Positions 45,673-55,330 are shown, numbered from the stretch's first letter. The stretch is DNA of 64,000 bases from JAUIIK01 sp041390865 (GCA_041390865.1 JAWKPC010000003.1:310001-374000), one strand, 5' to 3'. A program made the numbers and translations. The notes: generated from the sequence alone by a model not told the origin.

Positions 45673-46629
45673 TTGAAACGAGAACCTGCAGTGAGCATCG
45701 ACCGGGATGGGATACGAGATGACCGTGTGCGTCTGATGCTCGAGCGGATGCGAGCCGGCTGGATCGTCGAAGGCGACGGCCCGGAAGCGGAACGGCTCGC
45801 CTTTCACACACTCGGGCAGCGCTTCCCGGCCCCTGAAGGAGTTACCCGGCAGCCTGTTGACCTCCGGGGAGTTCCGGCTATCGAAACGTCATTGCCGGAC
45901 GACGCGACCGCCGAAGGTCCAACGGTCCTTTACCTCCACGGCGGAGCATTCGTCATCGGTTCAGCGGAGATCTACGGAGAACAGTCGGCGCGCCTGTCGC
46001 TGGCATCGGGAGCGCGCGTCCTCACCATCGACTACAGGCTCGCTCCGGAACATCCCTTCCCTGCTGCCCTTGACGACACGGTGTGCGCCTATCGCAGCTT
46101 GCTCGATGCCGGAATTCACGCCGGCCGCATCGTGATCGCGGGAGATTCAGCCGGCGGAAACCTCGCCCTTGCTGCGTCCAAGCGGCTCAGAGATGCGGGA
46201 ATACCGCTCCCAGCTGGACTGGTACTGATCTCGCCCTGGGTCGACCTCTCTTGCGCGTCGTCCTCGATGGAGTACAACGCCGATGCCCGTCACCTCGCCC
46301 AGCGGCAAGGCCTCCTCCGCTCCGCCGCCACCTACCTTGGCGATGTCGATGCCCGCCATCCCGAGGCGTCACCGATTCATGGCGATCTCTCATCGCTCCC
46401 GCCAACGCTTATCCAGGTCGGGAGTCTCGAGACGTTGCTCGACGATAGCGTGACCCTCGAACAGGAACTCAAAGCAGCAGGCGTTCAGGCACGGCTCCAT
46501 GTCTATGAAGGTATGGTCCACGAATGGCATCTGTTGTCGGCGTTGCTGGAGCCCGACGCGATGCTCGATGAGGCAGCCGAGGCTATCGGCGAGATTGCGG
46601 CTTTCATTCGCGAAGTCTCGATACGATGA
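45673..46629 (+). CDS. Alpha/beta hydrolase, HSL-type esterase
   Basis: 318 aa. Oxyanion motif YLHGGAFVIGSAEIYG (HGG[GA]), nucleophile GDSAGGNLALAAS, HSL signature YRLAPEHPFPAALDD, Asp in TLLDDSVTLEQ and catalytic His in GMVHEWHLLS. Hydrolyses short-chain esters in the cytoplasm; natural substrate unknown. TTG 45673 or GTG 45691 could be the start; both leave the domain intact. The stop overlaps the start of the next gene (ATGA). Confidence 0.92.
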   Translation: MKREPAVSIDRDGIRDDRVRLMLERMRAGWIVEGDGPEAERLAFHTLGQRFPAPEGVTRQPVDLRGVPAIETSLPDDATAEGPTVLYLHGGAFVIGSAEIYGEQSARLSLASGARVLTIDYRLAPEHPFPAALDDTVCAYRSLLDAGIHAGRIVIAGDSAGGNLALAASKRLRDAGIPLPAGLVLISPWVDLSCASSSMEYNADARHLAQRQGLLRSAATYLGDVDARHPEASPIHGDLSSLPPTLIQVGSLETLLDDSVTLEQELKAAGVQARLHVYEGMVHEWHLLSALLEPDAMLDEAAEAIGEIAAFIREVSIR

Positions 46630-47030
46630 GCGGTTCGGAACGGTTTGCGATCTCGAGATCCCGGTGGGCCGCCCCGCTCCTCGTGCTCCTGACAGCCACG
46701 GAATCACGATCGTGGGTCGAGCTTCGTCCGTCATGCCTGAGGGTGCGGTACGGCTGGTATCAACTGGACATCCCGTACGACACCATCAAGACGGTTAAAC
46801 CCTCCGATTGGCCCTGGTATGCCGGGATTGGCTGGCGCACGAACCTGCGATCCGTAATCGGACTCATCGGCTCGTACAGGGGAGTCGTCCGCATCGACCT
46901 CGCACCGCCGCAGCCGACAAGATTGCTCGGCATACCGATCAAGCTCTCGCAGCTCTACGTTTCGCTCGAAGACGCTGCTGGTTTTATGGACGCGCTGGAT
47001 CAACGGAGGCGGGAGACGCACCAACGGTAG
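46626..47030 (+). CDS. Small PH-like hypothetical protein
   Basis: 134 aa, unrecognised. Reads ISRSRWAAPLLVLLTATESRS then LRPSCLRVRYGWYQLDIPYDTIKTV and YRGVVRIDLAPPQPTRLLGIPIKLSQLYVSLEDAAGFMDAL, the strand order and terminal helix of bacterial PH domains. No clear membrane helix. Its 4-base overlap with the esterase implies coupled translation and perhaps a joint role. Confidence 0.65.
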   Translation: MSGSERFAISRSRWAAPLLVLLTATESRSWVELRPSCLRVRYGWYQLDIPYDTIKTVKPSDWPWYAGIGWRTNLRSVIGLIGSYRGVVRIDLAPPQPTRLLGIPIKLSQLYVSLEDAAGFMDALDQRRRETHQR

Positions 47031-47089
47031 GTTCGGGTCCAGCCCAGCTACCCTCAGGATCCTCATGCTGTGAACATCGTCTAGCGGCC

Positions 47090-48346
47090 TTACCCGGCGC
47101 GCAGGTCCGCGACCACCGCCTCGGCGGCTCGTTTGCCTGAGGCGAGAGCTCCGTTGATCGATCCGTTGTCGCGATGGTCGCCGCAAACATACCGGTTCTT
47201 GTTCACCCGAACTGGCCGGCGAGGCAGCGAGAGCGCCGGGGTTCCTGGCGCGGCAGAGCGTCCGGTATCCGGTAGATCCGCAGCAACTCCCAGCCGGCAA
47301 CCTCATCACCCCACCAGCCGGTCAGCTGATCCCGGACCCGGCGATCCAACTCCGGATCATCGACATCGGGTATGCCGACCGTCGAGGCCGAGATGAGCGC
47401 TGCGCCGGGCGGGGCATAGAGTGGCGACACATTGCTAATCACCGCCGCATTGTTCACCGGTCCGGTTGGCTCGCTATCGAGGAGCAAAGCCGGCTCCCGG
47501 ACCGGGGATTGTCAGCCGAATAGTAGAGACAGGCGGTTCCGAACGTACCGGGGACGGTGATGCCCGGAAGAAGTTCGTGGGCCGGTCCTGGTCCTGTTGC
47601 GACGACGACAGCACGGGCGGCAGCAGTTTCGCCATTCGCGAGCCTGACGCCGGACGATTCGATCGACTCAACCGGCGTGTTGAGGTAAATGCTGCCTTCC
47701 GGCAAGCGGGCTGCAAGCTGGCGGGGATTGCCTCCATACCGGTCGCCGGGATGGCAATGTCGCCTTGCGCGAACATGCGGAAGATGAACTCGAGCATCCG
47801 GCTCGACGTTCTGAGGTCCGGCTCCAGGAAGACCCCGCCAAAGAACGGCCGGAAGAACCCGTCGATCATCGAGGTGGAGAATCCAGCCTGTCGCAGATAG
47901 TTCAGGCTCGTCGTTTCGGGGTGTTTCCAGAGATCGTCAAGCGTCCCGCTCCGGACGCGATAGCGAAGCTGGGCGACGCGGCCCTTGTCGAGGATCGAGC
48001 CCACCGGGGTTGCAATCGTCTTCCCGCCATCGACTGGATTGCGGAATGGATCCGCCAGGACGTGAAACCGCCCGCCAGTCCGGACGAATGCGCCGGGATA
48101 GAACGGATGGAGATCCAGATCGCCGTAATCGAGGAGTTCGGCCGCCTCAGGATATGCAGTCAGGAGAACCTGGAAACCTCGATCCAGCCTGAAGCCCCGA
48201 ACCTCGTCGGTGCGAACCCTTCCGCCAACCTGATCGGCAGCCTCGAAGATCGAGAACGGGATGCCTTCGGCGGCAAGATGCAGGCCGCAACTGAGCCCGG
48301 CCAGTCCGGCTCCGACAATCACGACTCTCTCAGCGTCCGTTGACAT
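47090..48346 (-). CDS. FAD-dependent amine-oxidase-like protein, broken by three single-base frameshifts
   Basis: About 420 aa after repair. N-terminus is intact: VVIVGAGLAGLSCGLHLAAEGI (FAD GxGxxG), FEAADQVGGRVRTDEV, RGFRLDRGFQVLLTAYPEA. It then runs through three frames: ARLPEGSIYLNTPVESIES and VVVATGPGPAHELLPG in the second; LLDSEPTGPVNNAAVISNVS in the third; and finally RPVRVNKNRYVCGDHRDNGS with ASGKRAAEAVVADL before TAA (47090-47092). Each switch falls at CCCC where CCCCC restores the frame (near 47728, 47508, 47240). Resembles protoporphyrinogen/carotenoid oxidoreductase-type proteins. Substrate unknown. SD GGGGGA before ATG 48346. Confidence 0.85.
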
Positions 48347-48369
48347 GGTTCCCCCTTGCCTGACTTCTC

Positions 48370-48618
48370 CTAGCGGCGAACAGCCTGGACGATCGCCAGA
48401 AGAATGATCGAACCAAGGACGGCGACCAGTAGCGACCAGAGGTTGAAGCCGGTGATTCCCGCCCCACCCAGGGCACTGACGATCGCGCCGCCGATGAACG
48501 CCCCGATGATGCCGACGGCGATGTTCGCAAAACAGCCCATTCGCTCGTTGCTGCCGGTGATAATGCTGGCAAGCCAGCCCGCCAGTGCCCCGAGCAGAAT
48601 CCAGGCGAGAATGCCCAT
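48370..48618 (-). CDS. GlsB/YeaQ/YmgE family membrane protein
   Basis: 82 aa, three hydrophobic helices with Gly-zipper character: ILAWILLGALAGWLASIIT, NIAVGIIGAFIGGAIVSALG and LWSLLVAVLGSIILLAIVQAV. This is the transglycosylase-associated (Transgly_assoc) family, induced by stress in several bacteria; molecular role unknown. 23 bases downstream of the FAD gene's start, same strand. Confidence 0.93.
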   Translation of the reverse strand: MGILAWILLGALAGWLASIITGSNERMGCFANIAVGIIGAFIGGAIVSALGGAGITGFNLWSLLVAVLGSIILLAIVQAVRR

Positions 48619-48762
48619 GTTGTCGTTCTCCTAACCTTCGGCCTTTCGGTCGTGGGATTTAAGGCGCAAGCCGATCGCTACAACGCGATCTTACCAACGG
48701 CCAGGCCGACCGGAGTCGATGGAACCGTCTCGGGTATCATCCCTGACTGGAGGGTAAAAACA

Positions 48763-49518
48763 TTGGCAGACGAAAAAGCCGGCAAGCCGATCACGGAGAG
48801 ACGACTCCAGCGGATGGCGTCGGTCCTGGCCAGAAGGCAGCCGGACGTCTCGATCGCTCTGGAAGATGTTCACGATCCGCACAATGTCAGCGCCGTCCTC
48901 CGGTCTTGCGACGCTACCGGTGTGGCGGACGTCCACCTCGTCTACGACGTCGACGAGCCGCCGGAGCTGAGTACCGGAGTTGCTGCTGGAACCCAGCGGT
49001 GGCTCACCATCGAGCAGCATCGCGACATCGCCGACTGCTACGCGGCGCTCCGCGACGCGGGCCGGACGGTCTACGCAACCGCGCTTGCCGGCGACACCGT
49101 GGACCTCTATTCCCTCGATCTGACGCGACCCTGCGCGTTTGTTTTCGGAAACGAAAGCCGGGGACTTAGCGAATCAGCCGTAGAAGCCGCCGATGTTTCG
49201 GTTCGGATCCCGATGATGGGCATGGCCGAGTCGTTGAATATCTCGGTCGCCTGCGCCGTCATCCTGTTCGAGACGATGCGCCAGCGCGCGGCGGTCGGGA
49301 TGTTCGATGACAGCGCAAACGACATCGCTTCGATGCGGGATACCCTCCGGGAATGGCTCGAACGGGATGAGCGGGACGTCTCGGCAGCGGACGACGCTAC
49401 ATTCGACCCCCAACAGTTTCCGTTAGTCTGGCCGCGCACTCAGCCGATGCCGCGCGCCGACGCCGGCGACGAGAGCGACGAGGGACCGGCGGCGGACGAG
49501 TTGGGGTACGATTGCTGA
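48763..49518 (+). CDS. trmH: SpoU/TrmH-family RNA 2'-O-methyltransferase
   Basis: 251 aa SPOUT knot methyltransferase; TrmH makes Gm18 in tRNA. Motif 1 HNVSAVLRSCDATGV, motif 2 FVFGNESRGLS, motif 3 IPMMGMAESLNISVACAVIL. The N-terminal ERRLQRMASVLARRQPDVSIALEDV and a C-terminal extension suit TrmH rather than RlmB. TTG 48763 follows GGAGG by 9 bases and gives the family N-terminus. The last ~35 residues are acidic and disordered. Stands alone. Confidence 0.9.
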   Translation: MADEKAGKPITERRLQRMASVLARRQPDVSIALEDVHDPHNVSAVLRSCDATGVADVHLVYDVDEPPELSTGVAAGTQRWLTIEQHRDIADCYAALRDAGRTVYATALAGDTVDLYSLDLTRPCAFVFGNESRGLSESAVEAADVSVRIPMMGMAESLNISVACAVILFETMRQRAAVGMFDDSANDIASMRDTLREWLERDERDVSAADDATFDPQQFPLVWPRTQPMPRADAGDESDEGPAADELGYDC

Positions 49519-49620
49519 ACTCAGCAACCCGATCCAAAGCTGGACAGCGTAAACCGTAGAGATAGCCTGCGCGCCGCACTATGCGAGCGTCGCAGCCCGA
49601 TAGGAACAAACGGATACACG

Positions 49621-50577
49621 ATGAGAGTAGATGAAATCGCCGATCTCGGACGGCGCGTGCTCGACAACGTCGACCGCGTGATCATCGGCAAGCGCCAGGT
49701 CACTGAACTGGTGCTCGTCGCGATGCTCGCCGAGGGTCATGTGCTACTGGAAGACGTTCCAGGCGTCGGCAAGACGATGCTCGCCCGGAGTATCGCCCGC
49801 TCCATCGGGGGAGACTTCAAGCGTATCCAGTTCACGCCCGACCTCCTACCGTCAGACGTCAGCGGGCTGAGCTACTTCAACCAGAAGCTCGGTGAGTTCG
49901 AATTCCGCCCCGGTCCGGTGTTTACCAACATCCTCCTGGCCGACGAGATCAACCGAGCGACTCCACGGACGCAGTCGTCGCTCCTGGAGGCGATGCAGGA
50001 GCGCACGGTCACGATCGAGGGCGACACGATGAAGCTCCCGGGACCGTTTCTCGTGCTCGCCACGGAAAATCCTGTCGAGCTTGAAGGCACGTTCCCCTTG
50101 CCGGAAGCGCAGCTCGATAGATTCCTCGTCAAACTCCCGATGGGCTATCCGTCGGAAGACGAGGAAACGGAAATGCTCGGCCGGTTTCAGATCAGCGATC
50201 CGCTCGAGAGCCTGGAACCTGTCGTCGATACCCGGACGTTGCTAGAAGCAACGGCCGCCATCCGGGAAGTCCATGTCGAAGACGAGATTCGCCAGTATCT
50301 GACCAGGCTCGTCCGGGGAACTCGCGAACATGATGCCGTCGAGCTGGGCGTTAGCCCGCGCGGGACGCTCGCCCTCTTCCGGGCAACCCAGGCCCTTTCG
50401 GCCCTGCGCGGCCGTGACTATAGCGAGCCGGACGACGTCAAAGCCCTGGCACGCCCGGTTCTCTCTCACCGGATACTCCTGAATCCGGAAGCCAGGCTTC
50501 GCGGGCGAACGGTCGAGTACATCATCTCCGAGGTGGTGAGCCGGGTCGAAGCTCCGGTCGAGCCACTGGCCACCTGA
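49621..50577 (+). CDS. MoxR-type AAA+ ATPase
   Basis: 318 aa. Walker A in EDVPGVGKTMLARSIAR, Walker B in LLADEINRATPRTQSSLLEAMQE, sensor 1 in LVLATENPVELEGTFPLPEAQLDRF (arginine finger region), and a C-terminal lid (DVKALARPVLSHRILLNPEA). MoxR proteins act as chaperones that insert cofactors or mature surface protein complexes. First gene of a tight three-gene set with DUF58 and DUF4129 proteins, the standard partner order. Confidence 0.95.
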   Translation: MRVDEIADLGRRVLDNVDRVIIGKRQVTELVLVAMLAEGHVLLEDVPGVGKTMLARSIARSIGGDFKRIQFTPDLLPSDVSGLSYFNQKLGEFEFRPGPVFTNILLADEINRATPRTQSSLLEAMQERTVTIEGDTMKLPGPFLVLATENPVELEGTFPLPEAQLDRFLVKLPMGYPSEDEETEMLGRFQISDPLESLEPVVDTRTLLEATAAIREVHVEDEIRQYLTRLVRGTREHDAVELGVSPRGTLALFRATQALSALRGRDYSEPDDVKALARPVLSHRILLNPEARLRGRTVEYIISEVVSRVEAPVEPLAT

Positions 50578-50584
50578 GCCGCCC

Positions 50585-51910
50585 ATGGCAAGCGCGCTCG
50601 AACGGCTAAGCGTTTCCCGTTCGACCTTCTTCAACCATGCCTGGATCTATAGTGGAATCGCGATCGTCCTGCTCGGGATGGTGCTGCGCGAGCGTGCGGT
50701 GACGCTGCTCGGAATCGTGCCGCTCGTCACCGCCGGCGGATCGTGGCTCTGGGCGCGATATTCCCTAACAAACGTCGAATACTTTCGCGAGCTCTCCGAA
50801 CAGCGGGTGTTCGCGGGCGACAAGGTGAAGCTCCACATCAAAGTAACCAACCGCAAGCTCCTGCCGCTCGCGTCACTGGAGATCGAAGACAGCATCGCCG
50901 ACCGCTTGCGTGTCCTGGAGCGGGAGATCGTGCCGAGCGGCACGACCGGCGTCGCCGTTCTGCGCATCACCACCGCGATGCGGTGGTTCGAGCGGGTGAC
51001 CTGGAACCTCACGATCGAGTGCCCGGCGCGAGGATACTTCCCGGTCGGCCCGGTCGATCTGCGCTCTTCCGATGCCTTCGGATTCTTCCAGCAGCGGGAG
51101 CGCATTCCGGGCGTCGACCACATCACCGTGTTCCCAGCCATCGCCGACCTCGACCGCATCATCGTTCCCGCCCGGCACCTCTTCGGCGAGCAGAAGATTC
51201 AGCGGCCGATCATTACCGACCCGATGCGGACGATCGGTATCCGGGACTATCGACCGGAGGATTCGTTTCGCCACATTCACTGGAAAGCGACGGCCAGAGC
51301 CCAGTCGCTCCAGACGAAGATCTTCGAGCCGACGACCTCGATCCAGTTCGGCATCTTTCTCAACCTCGACACGTTCGAACGCTACTGGGAGGGGCTTGAT
51401 TTCGACCGCGCAGAGGGAGCGATCGTCACCGCCGCGACAATCGCCGCTCAGGCGGTCGAGGCCGATCACATGGTCGGGATGTACGCCAACGGCGTCGTTG
51501 GCGGGTCGGACCAGGCGTTGCGGGTACGTCCAAGCCGGGACGACCGGCAGCTCGAGCAGATTCTCACCGGGCTGGCCAAGCTCTCGCCGATCGCATCGCT
51601 TGATTACGCGGCCATCGTCCGGGCCGAGACCTCGCGCTTCCCGATCGGCAGCACCGTCGTCCTGGTCACGGCGATCATGACCGAGCGGCTGAGAGCCGTG
51701 CTAGACGGCCTGCTGCGGGCGAATCACCGTGTCGTCATCGTGACAATCGGCGAAGTAGATATCCCCCGCCATCCCCGTATCGAGATCTTCCCGGTCGATC
51801 TGCGCGGTCTGGAGGCGTATATCCCGGAGCATCATCACTACGCAGTGCGAATGTCGAACATGCCGATTCCACCGCTCGACCCGATATCGGAGCCTGCCGA
51901 TGTCCACTGA
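50585..51910 (+). CDS. DUF58 protein with vWA-like domain, MoxR partner
   Basis: 441 aa. Two membrane helices at ~12-55 (WIYSGIAIVLLGMVLRERAVTLLG), a beta domain (FAGDKVKLHIKVTNRKLLPLASLEIED), then the DUF58 signature GIRDYRPEDSFRHIHWKATAR and a vWA-like tail (FLNLDTFERYW). Starts 7 bases after moxR and overlaps the next gene by 11 bases, so tightly coupled. Usually acts with MoxR in a membrane-linked assembly pathway; client unknown. Confidence 0.93.
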   Translation: MASALERLSVSRSTFFNHAWIYSGIAIVLLGMVLRERAVTLLGIVPLVTAGGSWLWARYSLTNVEYFRELSEQRVFAGDKVKLHIKVTNRKLLPLASLEIEDSIADRLRVLEREIVPSGTTGVAVLRITTAMRWFERVTWNLTIECPARGYFPVGPVDLRSSDAFGFFQQRERIPGVDHITVFPAIADLDRIIVPARHLFGEQKIQRPIITDPMRTIGIRDYRPEDSFRHIHWKATARAQSLQTKIFEPTTSIQFGIFLNLDTFERYWEGLDFDRAEGAIVTAATIAAQAVEADHMVGMYANGVVGGSDQALRVRPSRDDRQLEQILTGLAKLSPIASLDYAAIVRAETSRFPIGSTVVLVTAIMTERLRAVLDGLLRANHRVVIVTIGEVDIPRHPRIEIFPVDLRGLEAYIPEHHHYAVRMSNMPIPPLDPISEPADVH

Positions 51911-53408
51911 GGTAGCAGATCCGCAGGAGCCGAGAACCCAGATCCCCGTCTCATTCATCGACGTCCTCCGCCGTCTCGAATGGCGGGCAGAGCTGCTCTC
52001 GATCGCGATCATTCTGGCCGAAGTATCGGTCGTCTGGATCGCTTACGGGTTAATGATGGCCGAGACCGAGACGCGAAATGCCTATCCCTACTGGGTCATC
52101 GCGTTTGTGATGCTCGCGGCACATTATGTCATCCACCTGCTCGACCGGGCGCGCGTCTGGAGTCCCGACTACGAAATCATCATGTCGGTCTCCGTCCTTA
52201 TCACCTTGTTGGTCGCGGTCAAAGCCGCGAGCTTTCCGTCGATCCCGATCTATGATCCGGATTGGATCGTCGAAGCGATCAACGGGCTCGCCTTCTTCCC
52301 GACCGAGCAGGCGCGTCCCGTCTGGGGCAACGTCGTCCTGATCATCTATGCCTGGTTCCGCGGCCGTTCCCGGGAGGAGCCATCGCTCGACAGCGCCTAC
52401 GTCATGTTCCGCTGGGGCACGTTGGCGCTCGGGCTCATCCTGACGCTGGTGCTGATCGGCGCGCCCGAAGACCTAGAGATCCGGGGAGACCTCAGCCTGG
52501 GCACGCTGGCGTTCTTCGGCTTCTCGCTCGCGGCCATCGGATTCGCCCGGATGCGGCTCGAGAGTTTCCGCGCCACGACTCCGCTCGGGCCGCGCTGGCT
52601 CGCCACATTCGCGACGCCCGTTCTCGGGATACTTCTGGCCGCCGTCATCGCGGCTGGAATCTTCTCGCGGACATTCCTCGACACCGTCCTCTGGGTGCTC
52701 TCGCCGATCTTCTTCGTCCTCGGCGTCGTCTTCCAGATCATCGTCCTGGCGATCGCGATCATCGCGTTCCTGATCCTGACGCCGATCTTCTGGCTCCTCG
52801 GCGATGTTGAGCCCGAAGCCGCCAATGCGACGGCGACGGCAACCGGCGATCTCGGTCCAACGGTGCTCGAACAACCGCCGAACGACGCGTTCACGATCCC
52901 GGAGCCGCTGCAATATCTGATCGCCGCCATCGTCCTCGTCGTCATCGTGACGATCCTGACCCGGTACCTCTTCCGGCGCAGGGCACGAAAACGTCCGGAC
53001 TCGATCGAAGAGCGCGAGTCGGTCATGGAATGGGGCAATCTCTTCGGATCGCTCGGCAGCCAGCTGCGATCGCTGTTCGACCGCGAGGCTGAAGCCGACC
53101 CCTACGCCGGATTGCGCGGCGACGATCGCTGGCGGCACACGATCACCGTTCGAGAGCGATACCGCGATTTGCAGAAACGGGGAGACGATCTGGGCCGGGC
53201 CCGGAATCGCCGCGAGACGGCCGAGGAATACCGGCCAATCATCGCCAGCCGGTTCGAGACGGCGGTCCGCCCGACCGTGAACCGGATGACGGCAACCTAC
53301 CGGCGGGTCCGCTACAGCGGCGTCCCGGCTTCCGAGCAGGATGCGGACCAGATGAATCAGGGCTGGAACGATCTCAAAGACGCTTCCAGCAACGAACCGG
53401 CGAGTTGA
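51900..53408 (+). CDS. Polytopic membrane protein with C-terminal DUF4129 domain
   Basis: 502 aa. About nine hydrophobic segments through residue ~370 (LLSIAIILAEVSVVWIAYGL to IAAIVLVVIVTILTRYLF), a short loop, then the soluble DUF4129 domain: DRWRHTITVRERYRDLQKRG, NRRETAEEYRP, VNRMTATYRRVRYSG. In many genomes this place in the operon is taken by a transglutaminase-DUF4129 fusion; here no transglutaminase triad is visible, so the enzyme half is missing or replaced. Its TGA shares its last base with the start of hemW. Confidence 0.85.
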   Translation: MSTEVADPQEPRTQIPVSFIDVLRRLEWRAELLSIAIILAEVSVVWIAYGLMMAETETRNAYPYWVIAFVMLAAHYVIHLLDRARVWSPDYEIIMSVSVLITLLVAVKAASFPSIPIYDPDWIVEAINGLAFFPTEQARPVWGNVVLIIYAWFRGRSREEPSLDSAYVMFRWGTLALGLILTLVLIGAPEDLEIRGDLSLGTLAFFGFSLAAIGFARMRLESFRATTPLGPRWLATFATPVLGILLAAVIAAGIFSRTFLDTVLWVLSPIFFVLGVVFQIIVLAIAIIAFLILTPIFWLLGDVEPEAANATATATGDLGPTVLEQPPNDAFTIPEPLQYLIAAIVLVVIVTILTRYLFRRRARKRPDSIEERESVMEWGNLFGSLGSQLRSLFDREAEADPYAGLRGDDRWRHTITVRERYRDLQKRGDDLGRARNRRETAEEYRPIIASRFETAVRPTVNRMTATYRRVRYSGVPASEQDADQMNQGWNDLKDASSNEPAS

Positions 53409-54595
53409 TGGCGTCGTCCCCGGGCTCGCTCCCGGTGCCCCTTCCGGCAGACGCCGCACCCGGGTGCTACGTCCATATCCCGTTCTGCCGCTATATCTGC
53501 CCCTATTGCGATTTCAACGTCTACGCCGGGCAGTCCGATCTGATCCCCGCCTATGTCGAAGGTCTCGAACGGGAGCTGGCGCTGCTCGCTGCGGCCGACC
53601 GGTACGCCGGCGAGGTTGCCACCGTGTTTATCGGAGGAGGAACGCCATCACTGCTCGACCCGTCGCAGATTGGACGGATCGTTGAAACGATCCATCGGAC
53701 GCTGGGAATCGCTTCCGGCGCCGAGATCACGATGGAGAGCAACCCTGACAACCTGGATGAGAACTACTGCCGGGGATTGATCGGCGCTGGCATCAATCGC
53801 CTGTCGATCGGCGTCCAGTCGATGCAGCAGCCCGGACTGAAGGTCCTGGGCCGGCTGCACGGGGCCGAAGGAGCGGAGCGCGCGTTCCGGGCCGCGCGAT
53901 CGGCAGGGTTCAACAATATCAGCCTCGATTTCATCTATGGCTGGCCCGGGCAAACCAGAGAGCAGTTGACCAGCGACATCGACACGCTGCTTGAATGGGA
54001 GATCGAGCATGTCTCTCTCTACGCCCTGATCGTCGAGCAGGGCACGCCGATGTCGACCGCCGTCCGCCGGGGACAGCTCCATCCAGTCGACGACGACACC
54101 GTCGCCGCCTACTACGACTATGCCGTCGAGCGGCTGGCGAACGCAGGCTGGGAACACTATGAGATCTCGAACTGGGCAAGAACGCCGGAGCATCGATCGA
54201 TTCACAACCAGATTTACTGGCAGAACGGCCACTACTACGGCGTCGGGGCCGGCGCTCACAGCTATCTCGGCGATATCCGGGCGAGCAACATCCGGCTGCC
54301 GGTGCGCTACGTCGAAGCGGTCTCAAACGGGACGATACCGATCGCGACGAGCGAGATGATCGGCTCGGCTCTCGAGATGGGTGAGACGATGATGCTCGGT
54401 CTCCGCCTTCTGCAGGACGGCGTCTCGGCGTCGGACTTCCAGCGACGCCATGGCATCGCTCTCAGCGAGCGATACGGCGCGTTGATCGACCGCTTCATTG
54501 AGATGGGACTGCTGGTGGCCGAAGGCGGCCGGATCAGGCTCAGTCCAAGTGGGGCTATGGTCTCGAACAGCGTTCTCGCCGAATTCCTCCCCTGA
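53408..54595 (+). CDS. hemW: HemW-like radical SAM protein (coproporphyrinogen III oxidase-like)
   Basis: 395 aa. Radical SAM cluster motif HIPFCRYICPYCDFNVYAG (CxxxCxxC plus following C-x-F), IGGGTPSLLDPSQI (SAM binding), TMESNPDNLDENY, RLSIGVQSMQQPGLKVLGRLH, and a HemW C-terminal domain (GLRLLQDGVSASDFQRRHG). HemW is a heme chaperone rather than the oxidase HemN; HemN's extra N-terminal stretch is absent. ATG 53408 shares one base with the previous stop, so it is translationally coupled to the MoxR set, although the functions look unrelated. A terminator follows. Confidence 0.93.
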   Translation: MASSPGSLPVPLPADAAPGCYVHIPFCRYICPYCDFNVYAGQSDLIPAYVEGLERELALLAAADRYAGEVATVFIGGGTPSLLDPSQIGRIVETIHRTLGIASGAEITMESNPDNLDENYCRGLIGAGINRLSIGVQSMQQPGLKVLGRLHGAEGAERAFRAARSAGFNNISLDFIYGWPGQTREQLTSDIDTLLEWEIEHVSLYALIVEQGTPMSTAVRRGQLHPVDDDTVAAYYDYAVERLANAGWEHYEISNWARTPEHRSIHNQIYWQNGHYYGVGAGAHSYLGDIRASNIRLPVRYVEAVSNGTIPIATSEMIGSALEMGETMMLGLRLLQDGVSASDFQRRHGIALSERYGALIDRFIEMGLLVAEGGRIRLSPSGAMVSNSVLAEFLP

Positions 54596-54604
54596 GCAGA
54601 GAGA

Positions 54605-54633
54605 AACCCCGCCCGGCAGAGCCGGGCGGGGTT
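54605..54633. terminator. Bidirectional terminator between hemW and rplY
   Basis: AACCCCGCCCGGC (54605-54617), loop AGA, GCCGGGCGGGGTT (54621-54633), 13 perfect pairs. It lies between two convergent genes; plus side ends TTATTC, minus side TTTCTC, so it can serve both. Confidence 0.88.
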
Positions 54634-54661
54634 ATTCACAAATGAGCATTGAAGCGAAGGG

Positions 54662-55330
54662 CTACTCTTCTTCGTCTGCCTCGCCGGCAGCTTCCTCACC
54701 CTCTTCGCCCTCTTCACCTTCAACGATTTCGCCTTCTTCGCCCTCGAGCTCCTCGTCAGTCTCTTCTTCCTCGAGCTCGATGCGAACCTCCATGAGCCGG
54801 ACAATCGGCTCTTCTTCGTCGGTGATCAGATCGACGCCGTCCGGCATCGTCAGATCGGAGACCCAGACGGTGTCGTCGATCTCAACGAGATTCGAGACGT
54901 CGACCTCGATCGCGCCCGGGATGTCGGTCGGCAGTCCTTCGACGTCGACCGACTCACGGAGCTGGGTAACGACGCCGTCGAGGTTCGGCGATTCACCGAT
55001 GATGATGACCGGGATCGAAGCGGACATGCTGACCAGGAGATTCGGCGCGAATAGCTCGGCATGCAGCGGCACGCGGGTAACCGGATCTTGCTGGACGTTC
55101 CGGATGTAGACAGTGTGCGTGTCGCCATCCAGTTCGACGTCAATGAGCGAGATGTTCCCGTAGTCGATGTAGGTCCGGTACAGTTCGCGTCCATCGAGCG
55201 TGACGGAAATCGGCTCCTCGACAAGTGTGCCGTAGATGACGCCGGGGACTTTCCCCTCGCGGCGCAATACCTTGACGCGCTTGCCGATAATCGTTCGTTC
55301 TTCTGCTGTTAGCGTTGGTCGATCTGGCAT
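54662..55330 (-). CDS. rplY: Ribosomal protein bL25, long (Ctc/TL5) form
   Basis: 222 aa. N-terminal L25 domain (residues 1-95: RTIIGKRVKVLRREGKVPGVIYG, then VYIRNVQQDPVTRVPLHAEL) binds 5S rRNA; a C-terminal TL5-type beta domain (100-190: VDVEGLPTDIPGAIEVDVSNL), then a ~40-residue Glu-rich tail (EEEETDEELEGEEGEIVEG). ATG 55330. The upstream region is shared with the divergent marR gene. Confidence 0.95.
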   Translation of the reverse strand: MPDRPTLTAEERTIIGKRVKVLRREGKVPGVIYGTLVEEPISVTLDGRELYRTYIDYGNISLIDVELDGDTHTVYIRNVQQDPVTRVPLHAELFAPNLLVSMSASIPVIIIGESPNLDGVVTQLRESVDVEGLPTDIPGAIEVDVSNLVEIDDTVWVSDLTMPDGVDLITDEEEPIVRLMEVRIELEEEETDEELEGEEGEIVEGEEGEEGEEAAGEADEEE

